Position numbers and translations under genes: made by a program
The notes under the pieces: generated by a model
The model's input: only the letters and a program-made list of their open reading frames with translations
Told to the model about the DNA's origin: nothing
Database searches by the model: none
Shown: one piece after another, positions 1 through 5,978 of the stretch
How positions within the stretch are numbered: position 1 is the first letter of the stretch
How the letters are laid out: every line of letters begins with the position of its first letter
DNA from: Thermoleophilia bacterium
GTDB lineage: Bacteria > Actinomycetota > Thermoleophilia > Gaiellales > Gaiellaceae
DNA length: 6,262 bases
Direction of reading: 5' to 3'
NCBI GenBank assembly: GCA_025936595.1
Contig: JAICTB010000132.1
Coordinates: 1-6,262, forward strand

Positions 1-826
1 CGTCGAGGATCGACCATTCGACCGCGTCGATCAGCGGCTTGCCGCCCCAGTAGCCCGGGTTCGCGACGAAGCTGTAGCCGGCGGCACCGCGATTCTGCTT
101 GAGCTTGAACGGCCCCGTGCCGTTCATGTTCGCCGTCCAGTCGCCGGGCTTCTTCAGGTCCGACGGCAGCTGATAGCTCTTCGGCAGGATGATCGCCTGG
201 TAGGTCATCTGCGAGGTCAGGTACGGGAAGAACCCGTTCGCACTGTCGAGCTCGAACCTGACCGTCTGGTTGTCCACCTTGTGCACGCCGCCGGCGGAGA
301 GCACACCGTTGAACGAGGAGAGCGCCTGCGAGTTCTTCGTGAGCAGGCGGTTGAACGTCGCGACGACGTCGTCGACGGTCATCGGCGTGCCGTCGTGGAA
401 CTTCACGCCCTGCCGGATCTTGAACGTCCACGACTTCGATCCCTTGCCCGCCTTCCAGGAGGTGGCGAGCTGCGGATGGAGCACGGAGTTCTTGTCGGCA
501 AAGACGAGCTGCTCACCGGCCATGTGATCGACCGCAAGCGCGCCGAGCGACTGCAGGAGCGGCGGCTCGAGCGAGCCGTCGGCGCTTGGGCTGCCGATCC
601 GCAACGTGCCGCCGGAGCGGCGGACACCGCGCATCGGTGCCGCGAGAGCCGCGTTCGGGCGGCCCGCGAGCAGTGCGAGGAGCGGGAGCGACAGGCCGAG
701 CACCGAGCCGCGCTGGATTAGCTCACGGCGCGTAAGACCGCCCTCGTTGTACTCGTCGATCAGGTCATTCTCGAGCTCGCCTGTGCTGCGGCGAAATTCC
801 TCGATCTTCTCGTTCGGGTAGCGCAT
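1..826 (-). CDS. ABC transporter substrate-binding protein, family 5 (SBP_bac_5), Tat-type signal, partial
   Basis: This is the N-terminal 275 codons of an extracytoplasmic solute-binding protein of the peptide/opine/nickel class, which delivers ligand to an ABC importer. The start is ATG at 826-824, preceded by GGAGGG at 835-830. Residues 1-30 form an acidic, charged extension. TRRELIQ (32-38) is a twin-arginine motif, followed by a hydrophobic stretch (about 41-55) and a likely cleavage site after ALA (60-62). No lipobox cysteine is seen, so the product is probably exported folded by Tat rather than as a lipoprotein. The mature part begins with GGTLRIG (72-78). The family 5 signature occupies about 133-160 (WTFKIRQGVKFHDG, then TVDDVVATFNRL), and NGTGPFKL lies near 240. 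Members are usually about 500-560 residues, so roughly half is missing beyond the left edge. It is divergent from the nitrilase-Rieske pair, and its permease and ATPase genes may lie to the left. The ligand cannot be predicted; family 5 proteins bind many things besides peptides. Confidence 0.93.
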   Translation of the reverse strand, partial: MRYPNEKIEEFRRSTGELENDLIDEYNEGGLTRRELIQRGSVLGLSLPLLALLAGRPNAALAAPMRGVRRSGGTLRIGSPSADGSLEPPLLQSLGALAVDHMAGEQLVFADKNSVLHPQLATSWKAGKGSKSWTFKIRQGVKFHDGTPMTVDDVVATFNRLLTKNSQALSSFNGVLSAGGVHKVDNQTVRFELDSANGFFPYLTSQMTYQAIILPKSYQLPSDLKKPGDWTANMNGTGPFKLKQNRGAAGYSFVANPGYWGGKPLIDAVEWSILD

Positions 827-829
827 CGG

Positions 830-835
830 CCCTCC
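830..835 (-). promoter_or_regulatory. Shine-Dalgarno of the substrate-binding protein gene
   Basis: On the minus strand GGAGGG lies three bases upstream of the ATG at 826-824. It supports this start, which places the twin-arginine motif at residue 33 instead of right at the N-terminus. Confidence 0.6.
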
Positions 836-866
836 GTTTCGAGGCTCACCTGGGGGTAGGCGAACG

Positions 867-895
867 ATCTTCACAGCGTTTTCGCTCTTTTGCAA
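867..895 (-). promoter_or_regulatory. Candidate promoter for the substrate-binding protein gene
   Basis: Read on the minus strand, TTGCAA (895-890) and GAAGAT (872-867) are separated by 17 bases and resemble sigma-70-type -35 and -10 boxes (four and three matches to consensus). Transcription would start near 860, giving a leader of about 35 bases with the Shine-Dalgarno in place. The assignment is by eye; the -10 box is weak. Confidence 0.3.
875..886. promoter_or_regulatory. Small perfect dyad, possible operator
   Basis: AGCGTTTTCGCT consists of 4-base inverted arms around four T. It sits in the spacer between the two proposed promoter boxes of the divergent substrate-binding protein gene, where a repressor could act. 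It is short and could be chance. Confidence 0.2.
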
Positions 896-932
896 GCCGG
901 AAATCCCGATCGCCCGGAGCGGTCTGACGTTC

Positions 933-938
933 TAGACT
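933..938 (+). promoter_or_regulatory. -10 element (TAGACT) for a probably leaderless nitrilase transcript
   Basis: TAGACT fits the actinobacterial -10 pattern TAnnnT and ends six bases before the ATG at 945. A transcription start about seven bases downstream of the box would fall on or next to the start codon. There is no good Shine-Dalgarno before this ATG, consistent with a leaderless mRNA. No clear -35 box is visible at the right distance. An imperfect dyad (GTCT at 922-925, AGAC at 934-937) overlaps the box. Confidence 0.45.
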
Positions 939-944
939 CGGGGA

Positions 945-1757
945 ATGCGGATTGCGCTTGGGCAACTTGATTGCCGGGTGGGCGACAGAATCTCGAACGA
1001 GAAACGGCTGATCGGCGCAATCGCCGAGGCTCGGCACGCCGGCGCTGACCTCCTCGTCGTCCCCGAGCTGCAGCTCTCCGGCTACGGATTCGCAGCCGCC
1101 GAGGACGTGTCGTGCACGGCCGAGGAGCTTGCGGAGGTTCTCGCGGGATCACGGCTCGCGACGCTCGTCGGGTTCCACGAGCGGGCCGGCGAGGAGAGCC
1201 ACAACAGCGCGGGGTACTTCGAGGACGGGATCGCAGTGCACGTCCACCGCAAGCTCTATCTCTGCGACTACGCCCCGTTCGACGAGGACGTCCACTTCAT
1301 CCCGGGTCACGGCATGCGAGCGTTCGACACCGCACTCGGACGCATGGCGACCCTGATCTGCAACGACGCGTGGCAGCCGTTCCTCCCGTCGCTCGCGGTG
1401 CACGACGGCGCGGAGGTCCTGCTGATCCCGGCCGCGAGCTCGACGGCGGTGCCCGAGGCCGAGGCCTACTGGACCGAGTTGACGCGTTTCTACGCCCGGA
1501 TGCTCGGGTGTTATGTCGTATTCGTGAACCGGGTGGGGACCGAGGCAGGCGGCCTCACCTTCTGGGGCGGCTCGCACGTCGTCGACCCGCGCGGCGACGT
1601 CGTCGCGCAGTCGCCGCGGCTCGAGGAGTCGCTCGTGCTCGCGGAGATCGACCTGGAGCGTGTTGCCGGGCGCCGCCGTGAGCTGCCACTCGCCGGACTC
1701 CGCCCCGAGCTCCTGCGCAACGAGCTCGAGCGCCTCGGCACGGCGGGAGTGCGGTGA
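945..1757 (+). CDS. Carbon-nitrogen hydrolase (nitrilase superfamily), probable amidase
   Basis: This is a 270-residue cytoplasmic hydrolase that probably cleaves a C-N bond in an amide or N-carbamoyl compound through a cysteine thioester. The superfamily catalytic residues are all visible: Glu41 in VVPELQLSGYG, Lys103 in HRKLYL, the second conserved glutamate Glu114 in FDEDVHFIPG, and the nucleophile Cys139 in LICNDAW. The N-terminal MRIALGQLDCRVGD is the typical first strand, so the ATG at 945 is well placed. The length matches stand-alone amidase members (about 260-300). The C-terminal arginine-rich RRRELPLAGLRPELL is common in this group. A leaderless start is likely. Its stop overlaps the start of the Rieske gene (GTGA, 1754-1757), implying translational coupling and a shared pathway. 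The substrate is unknown: a true nitrile hydrolase is less likely than an amidase, and beta-ureidopropionase-like or omega-amidase-like roles cannot be separated by eye. Confidence 0.93.
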   Translation: MRIALGQLDCRVGDRISNEKRLIGAIAEARHAGADLLVVPELQLSGYGFAAAEDVSCTAEELAEVLAGSRLATLVGFHERAGEESHNSAGYFEDGIAVHVHRKLYLCDYAPFDEDVHFIPGHGMRAFDTALGRMATLICNDAWQPFLPSLAVHDGAEVLLIPAASSTAVPEAEAYWTELTRFYARMLGCYVVFVNRVGTEAGGLTFWGGSHVVDPRGDVVAQSPRLEESLVLAEIDLERVAGRRRELPLAGLRPELLRNELERLGTAGVR

Positions 1758-3031
1758 CGCAGCCGCGTGCCAACCCGCCGCGGCCGATCGCCGTCGACGC
1801 CTTCACCCGCGAGGAGACGTATGCGGCGACACGCCTGCCCGTCGATCTCGCGTCGAGCCTGATTCCCGACGCCTACGTCTCCGAGCAGTTCCGCGAGCTC
1901 GAGCTCGAGCGCGTCTTCGCGAGGTCGTGGGTTCCGGTCTGCGTCACCGCCGAGGTCGCGGAGCCGGGCAGCTTCGTCGTCGCGACCGTCGCGGGGCGGT
2001 CGCTGATCGTCTGCCGCGACCGCGACGGAGCGCTGCACGCCCACCACAACGTCTGCCGCCATCGTGGGACGCAGCTCGTCGCCGAGGAACGCGGCCGGGT
2101 CGAGCGCTTCTTCCAGTGCCCCTACCACGCCTGGGCCTACGGGCTCGACGGGGCCTGTCTCGGCACGCCGCTCTTCACACCGGAGGCCGGCATCCCCGAC
2201 GACCAGCGCGGCGCGTTCGACACGTCGGGTGTGACCGCGTTCGACAAGGCGGACTACGGCCTCCATCCGGCACGCGTCGCCGCCTGGGGCTGCCTCGTCT
2301 TCGTCTGCCTCGACCCGGAGGCGCCGAGCCTCGAGTCCGAGCTCGGCGACCTGCCCGCGCGCCTCGAGGGCTACCGCCTCGACGAGCAGCGGCTGCTACG
2401 CCGGGTCGATTACGAGATCGCGGCGAACTGGAAGCTCGTCGGCGAGAACTTCATGGAGTACTACCACCTGCCATGGGTGCATCCCGGTCTCGTCAAGGTC
2501 TCGCCGCTGAAGGACCATCACCGCTGGCAGGGCGACGGGATGTACGTCGGCTTCTGCACGTCGCCGATCGCCACGAACACCGATGACGGCGGCTGGCAGG
2601 GGCTGCCGGCGCTGCACTCGCTGGACGATGACGACGCGACGAGCGCGCGCTTCGCGTGGCTCTTCCCGAACCTCGCGCTGAACGCGCTCCCGAACCACAC
2701 GTTCGTGATGCTCACGCGCCCGACGGCGACCGGCCGCACCGAGGAGGCCACCTACCTCCTCGCGCATCCCGACTCGATCGCCGCATCCGCAGATGCCGAG
2801 GCCGACGTCGACGCGCTGCTCGCGTTCTGGGACGAGGTGAATCGCGAAGACATCGGCATCGTGGAGCGCGTGCAGCTCGGCCTCGGCGATCCCGCGTTCA
2901 CCGGCGGGCGGCTCTGTTACCGCTTCGAGGAGTCGGTGCACCGCTTCCAGAACATGATCGTCGACCGCATGCTCGGCATCCGGCGCGTCCCGCCCGGCGA
3001 CGACGTGCCGCAGCGGCCCATGTTCGGCTGA
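1754..3031 (+). CDS. Rieske non-heme iron oxygenase, alpha (catalytic) subunit
   Basis: This 425-residue oxygenase component would use O2 and electrons from a reductase to hydroxylate, demethylate or dihydroxylate a small molecule. The Rieske [2Fe-2S] ligands are Cys101, His103, Cys122 and His125 (VCRHRG, then QCPYHAWAYG), with 18 residues between the two pairs. The catalytic domain has ANWKLVGENFMEYYH with iron ligands His238 and His243, and Asp366 in NREDIGIVERVQ as the third ligand. Glu235 occupies the inter-subunit bridging position, which is aspartate in naphthalene dioxygenase but glutamate in carnitine monooxygenase CntA and related quaternary-ammonium enzymes. I infer an N-methylated or similar substrate, with modest confidence. 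The start is GTG at 1754, with GGGAG at 1745-1749 inside the nitrilase gene. No beta subunit, ferredoxin or reductase gene is in the window, so the electron donor must be encoded elsewhere. An aromatic substrate remains possible. Confidence 0.95.
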   Translation: MTQPRANPPRPIAVDAFTREETYAATRLPVDLASSLIPDAYVSEQFRELELERVFARSWVPVCVTAEVAEPGSFVVATVAGRSLIVCRDRDGALHAHHNVCRHRGTQLVAEERGRVERFFQCPYHAWAYGLDGACLGTPLFTPEAGIPDDQRGAFDTSGVTAFDKADYGLHPARVAAWGCLVFVCLDPEAPSLESELGDLPARLEGYRLDEQRLLRRVDYEIAANWKLVGENFMEYYHLPWVHPGLVKVSPLKDHHRWQGDGMYVGFCTSPIATNTDDGGWQGLPALHSLDDDDATSARFAWLFPNLALNALPNHTFVMLTRPTATGRTEEATYLLAHPDSIAASADAEADVDALLAFWDEVNREDIGIVERVQLGLGDPAFTGGRLCYRFEESVHRFQNMIVDRMLGIRRVPPGDDVPQRPMFG

Positions 3032-3036
3032 CCGTC

Positions 3037-3042
3037 TATGAT
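3037..3042 (+). promoter_or_regulatory. Possible -10 element (TATGAT) upstream of the GTPase
   Basis: TATGAT matches five of six bases of TATAAT and lies six bases after the Rieske stop codon, in an otherwise GC-rich stretch. A start near 3049 would give the GTPase its own transcript with a leader of about 100 bases. No recognisable -35 box is present, so read-through from the Rieske gene is equally possible. Confidence 0.3.
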
Positions 3043-3087
3043 CCATCCCGTTCGTCCAAGCGTCGCGGGCCGACCAGGGAGCTAGAA

Positions 3088-3201
3088 GTGCCTCACGCGT
3101 TCATGTCAATCGAAATGGGCTTCATGACCTATTCGGAGGGTATGACGCGTGGCGAAGCAAGAGCTCAACCTGGGGATCCTGGCGCATGTAGACGCAGGTA
3201 A
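3088..3201 (+). CDS. Possible 37-codon leader peptide (upstream ORF) overlapping the GTPase start
   Basis: A GTG at 3088 is preceded by AGGGAG (3076-3081) at a spacing of six bases. It opens a frame encoding MPHAFMSIEMGFMTYSEG and onward to a TAA at 3199-3201. The frame passes through the GTPase Shine-Dalgarno and 53 bases into the GTPase gene, in a different frame. Known tet(M) genes have a leader peptide linked to transcriptional attenuation, so a leader ORF before a ribosome-protection-type gene is plausible. This one does not resemble that peptide from memory and has no clear terminator stem after it. The part overlapping the GTPase shows ordinary shadow-frame composition. It may simply be an open frame by chance. 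Confidence 0.25.
   Translation: MPHAFMSIEMGFMTYSEGMTRGEARAQPGDPGACRRR
3122..3145 (+). promoter_or_regulatory. Possible hairpin holding the GTPase Shine-Dalgarno
   Basis: TCAT (3122-3125) can pair with ATGA (3142-3145) and ACC (3127-3129) with GGT (3139-3141), leaving a one-base bulge at 3126. The last two G of the ribosome-binding site fall in the stem and the rest in the loop. The stem is short and mostly A-T, so its stability is doubtful. A ribosome on the upstream ORF would open it. Confidence 0.2.
3135..3140 (+). promoter_or_regulatory. Shine-Dalgarno that fixes the GTG start of the GTPase
   Basis: GGAGGG lies eight bases upstream of GTG at 3149. A nearby ATG at 3142 is too close to this site and in the wrong frame, so the GTG start is preferred. 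It also gives the expected N-terminus just ahead of the P-loop. Confidence 0.65.
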
Positions 3202-5107
3202 GACAACTCTCACCGAACGGCTGCTGTACGAGGCCGGCGTGATCGACCAGATCGGCAGCGTCGATGCCGGCACGACGCAGACCGACACGCTGACACTGGA
3301 GAGGCAGCGTGGTATCACGATCAAGTCGGCCGTCGCGGCCTTCGCGGTCGGCGACGTGCACGTCAATCTGATCGACACCCCCGGCCATCCCGACTTCATC
3401 GCCGAGGTGGAACGCGTGCTGAGCGTGCTCGACGGCGCGATTCTCGTCGTCTCGGGCGTCGAGGGAGTGCAGCCGCAGACGCGAATCCTGATGCGGGCGC
3501 TCCAACGGCTGCGTACGCCGACGCTCGTCTTCGTCAACAAGATGGATCGCACGGGCGCGGACGCCGGGCGCGCCCTCGGCTCGATCGCGCAGCGCCTGTC
3601 GGACGCCGTCGTCGCGGTCGGGCACTCGCTCGACGACGACGCCGGCTCTAAGGCTCGGCTGGCGGAGCTGCTCGCGGAGCGGGACGAGTCGATCCTGTCG
3701 GCGTACGTCGAGGATCCCGCCGGCGTGTCGTCCCGTGTGCTGCGCTCCGCGCTCGCGGATCAGACGAAGCGTGCGCTCGTGCATCCGGTGTTCTTCGGCT
3801 CCGCCGCCACCGGTGCCGGTGTGCGTGCGTTGATGGCCGGCATGGCGGAGCTGCTGCCGGTCGCAGCGGGCGAGGCCGACGGCCCCGTCTCCGCCGCCGT
3901 CTTCAAGGTCGAACGCGGCGCGGCCGGGGAGAAGGTCGCGTACGTCCGCATGTTCTCGGGGCGGATCCAGGTGCGCGACCGCGTCAGCCTCGGCGACGAG
4001 CGGGAGAACAAGGTCACGGCGATCGCGGTCTTCGAGCGCGGCCCCGCCGTACCCCGCTCGTCGGTCTCCGCCGGCGCCGTGGCGAAGCTCTGGGGGCTCG
4101 CCGACGTTCGGATCGGCGACCGCATCGGCGAGCCCGGCGCGGAGGCGCCGCTCCATCATTTCCCGCCGCCGACGCTCGAGACGGTCGTGGTGCCGGTCGG
4201 CGCCGGCGCCGCACGGCTGCGCCCCGCACTCGCACAGCTCGCCGAGCAGGATCCGCTGATCGACGTTCGGCAGGACGACATCCGGCGCGAGATCTCCGTG
4301 TCGCTCTACGGAGAGGTGCAGAAGGAGGTGATCCAGGCGACGCTCGCCGCCGACTTCGCTGTCGATGTGACGTTCCGCGAGACGACGATGATCTGCATCG
4401 AGCGGCTCGCGAGGACGGGCGAAGCCGTCGAGCGGATGCACGAGGAGCCCAACCCGTTTCTCGCGACGATCGGCCTTCGCGTCGAGCCTGCCGCCGCCGG
4501 CTCCGGCGTCGCGTTCCGGATCGAGGCGGAGCTGGGCTCGATGCCGCTCGCGTTCTTCCGTGCGATCGAGAACACCGTGCGGGAGGCGCTGCAAGAGGGC
4601 CTCTACGGCTGGCAGGTGACCGACCTGACGGTGACGATCACCCACACCGGCTATCTGGGGAAGCACGGCCTCGGGCACCAGTACTTCAACAAGAGCATGT
4701 CGTCGACCGGTGAGGACTTTCGCAAGCTGACGCCGTTCGTGTTGATGAGCGCGCTCGACCGGGCGGGCACGACCGTGTGCGAGCCGATCCACCGGTTCCG
4801 GCTGGACGCACCGGCCGATGTGCTGGGCACGTTGCTGCCGGCGCTGGTGCGGCTGCACGCAATTCCCCGCACACAGGCGACAGAAGGCCCGTCGGCCACC
4901 GTGGAAGGGGACGTGCCGGCGGCCCACGTCCACGAGCTTCGCCGGCAGCTGCCGGCGCTGACCCGCGGCGAGGGAGTTGTCGAGTGCCTCTTCGACCGCT
5001 TCGAGCCCGTTACCGGCGCGATCCCGACCCGGCCGCGGACGACGGTGGACCCACTCGACTTCGAGCGCTACGTGCTGCAGCTCTCGCGGCAGGTCGTGCG
5101 CGGCTGA
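3149..5107 (+). CDS. EF-G-like translational GTPase, Tet(M)/OtrA-type ribosomal protection family
   Basis: This 652-residue ribosome-binding GTPase is close in length to Tet(M) (639). The GTP motifs are intact: P-loop AHVDAGKTT (12-20), switch I RGIT (54-57), DTPGH (76-80) with catalytic His80, NKMD (130-133) and GSA (217-219). Beta-barrel domain II spans about 245-335, domain III about 340-415, and domains IV-V follow with a C-terminal helix ending LDFERYVLQL. The N-terminus AKQELNLGILAHVDAGKTT is typical of ribosomal-protection proteins and lacks EF-G's longer lead. In domain IV, the loop that in Tet(M) reads YSPVSTPADFR and displaces tetracycline is here YFNKSMSSTGEDFR (512-525). The key Pro-Val pair is therefore missing, and this matches, from memory, actinobacterial OtrA-like proteins. 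Tetracycline resistance should not be assumed; roles include protection against another ribosome drug or relief of stalled ribosomes. Base composition resembles the neighbouring genes, giving no sign of recent transfer. It ends 18 bases before the amidohydrolase. Confidence 0.92.
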   Translation: MAKQELNLGILAHVDAGKTTLTERLLYEAGVIDQIGSVDAGTTQTDTLTLERQRGITIKSAVAAFAVGDVHVNLIDTPGHPDFIAEVERVLSVLDGAILVVSGVEGVQPQTRILMRALQRLRTPTLVFVNKMDRTGADAGRALGSIAQRLSDAVVAVGHSLDDDAGSKARLAELLAERDESILSAYVEDPAGVSSRVLRSALADQTKRALVHPVFFGSAATGAGVRALMAGMAELLPVAAGEADGPVSAAVFKVERGAAGEKVAYVRMFSGRIQVRDRVSLGDERENKVTAIAVFERGPAVPRSSVSAGAVAKLWGLADVRIGDRIGEPGAEAPLHHFPPPTLETVVVPVGAGAARLRPALAQLAEQDPLIDVRQDDIRREISVSLYGEVQKEVIQATLAADFAVDVTFRETTMICIERLARTGEAVERMHEEPNPFLATIGLRVEPAAAGSGVAFRIEAELGSMPLAFFRAIENTVREALQEGLYGWQVTDLTVTITHTGYLGKHGLGHQYFNKSMSSTGEDFRKLTPFVLMSALDRAGTTVCEPIHRFRLDAPADVLGTLLPALVRLHAIPRTQATEGPSATVEGDVPAAHVHELRRQLPALTRGEGVVECLFDRFEPVTGAIPTRPRTTVDPLDFERYVLQLSRQVVRG

Positions 5108-5113
5108 ATCGCG

Positions 5114-5119
5114 GATACT
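5114..5119 (+). promoter_or_regulatory. Weak -10-like hexamer (GATACT) before the amidohydrolase
   Basis: GATACT ends six bases before the ATG at 5126, the same spacing as TAGACT before the nitrilase, and no Shine-Dalgarno is visible there. It may mark an internal leaderless transcript. It lacks the first T of the consensus, and translational reinitiation after the GTPase stop is the simpler alternative. Confidence 0.22.
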
Positions 5120-5125
5120 GACCGG

Positions 5126-5968
5126 ATGCCGAGCTACGACCTGCACCAGCACCTCTGGCCGCACGCGCTCGTCCGCGCGCTGGAGGCGCGCAGCGAGCGG
5201 CCAAGACTGCGCGGCTCCCGGCTCGAGCTTCCGGGCGGTGACTCGGAGATCGACCTGCGCGCGCACGAGCTCGACAACCGGCTCGCGGCACTCGACCGCG
5301 ACGAGATCGACGTCGCGCTGATCTCGTGCCCGCCGACGCTCGAGCTCGGCGAGGAGCTCGTCGATGCCTACCACGACGGGATGCTCGAGCTCGTGGCCGC
5401 GTCGAGCGGCCGCCTCCGTGCGCTCGCGTGCGGCGCACCGCGCGAAGGCTTCGCGGGCGTGTGCATCTCGGCGATCGATCTCGCAGACCTCGCCCCGCTC
5501 GCGTCGGTGCTGGCGGAGGTCGAGCGGCGCGACGAGTTGCTCTTCGTCCACCCCGGTCCTGCACTGACCCCGCCGGGCGCGCCGGACTGGTGGCCGGCCG
5601 TCGTCGGTTATACGGCCCAGATGCAGGCCGCGTACGCGGCGTGGATCGCGCGCGGCGCGGCAGCGTGGCCCGGCCTGCGCGTGCTCTTCGCGATCCTCGC
5701 GGGCGGTGCGCCGATCCAGCTCGAGCGACTCGCGTCGCGCGGCGTCGACACGCGCGCCATCCTGCACGACAACGTCTACCTCGAGACCGCGTCGTACGCG
5801 GAGCGTGCACTCGAGCTCGCGATGGCGACCTACGGGGTCGGTCGCCTCGTCTACGGGAGCGACTGGCCCGTGATCGACGCGGGACCGACCTTGCGCTCCG
5901 TCCGCGGTTTTGGTCAAGCTGTGGTCGATGCCGTCTGCCGGGAAAATCCGGCACGGCTGCTCGCATGA
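5126..5968 (+). CDS. Amidohydrolase family 2 (ACMSD-like) metal-dependent TIM-barrel protein
   Basis: This 280-residue protein belongs to the family that includes ACMSD and related decarboxylases and hydrolases. Metal ligands of the family are visible: HQH (His7, His9) in DLHQHLWP right after the start, His142 in LFVHPGPA, and Asp246 in YGSDWPV. The C-terminal ENPARLL is the usual end. The oddity is FAILAGGAP (188-196): ACMSD has FAHGGGAFP here, and an ungapped match puts Ile190 at the catalytic histidine (His228 in the Pseudomonas enzyme). The metal site is thus kept while the acid-base histidine is absent, so the chemistry may differ from decarboxylation. I believe similar sequences occur in other actinobacteria but cannot confirm it. 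The ATG at 5126 follows the GTPase stop by 18 bases without a clear ribosome-binding site. The substrate is unknown; it could act downstream of the Rieske enzyme and amidase. Confidence 0.88.
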   Translation: MPSYDLHQHLWPHALVRALEARSERPRLRGSRLELPGGDSEIDLRAHELDNRLAALDRDEIDVALISCPPTLELGEELVDAYHDGMLELVAASSGRLRALACGAPREGFAGVCISAIDLADLAPLASVLAEVERRDELLFVHPGPALTPPGAPDWWPAVVGYTAQMQAAYAAWIARGAAAWPGLRVLFAILAGGAPIQLERLASRGVDTRAILHDNVYLETASYAERALELAMATYGVGRLVYGSDWPVIDAGPTLRSVRGFGQAVVDAVCRENPARLLA

Positions 5969-5978
5969 CAGGGCTTTC

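Noticed and set aside
281..721. A 146-codon plus-strand frame within the first 800 bases
   Set aside because: It is antisense to the substrate-binding protein, whose minus-strand frame has the family 5 signature, signal peptide and Shine-Dalgarno.
1891..1911. Palindromic GAGCTCGAGCTC run
   Set aside because: It encodes the repeated Glu-Leu of the Rieske N-terminal helix in preferred GC-rich codons; similar runs recur in other genes here.
1511..2266. A 251-codon minus-strand open frame across the nitrilase-Rieske junction
   Set aside because: Arg/Asp/Glu-rich shadow composition and no motif; the plus-strand genes in this span have all catalytic residues.
1660..2586. A 308-codon plus-strand frame overlapping the Rieske gene
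   Set aside because: Arg/Ala/Pro-rich out-of-frame translation of the Rieske gene with no domain.
3047..3069. CCCG and CGGG arms after the Rieske gene, considered as a terminator
   Set aside because: The stem is only four base pairs with a long loop and no T-run follows.
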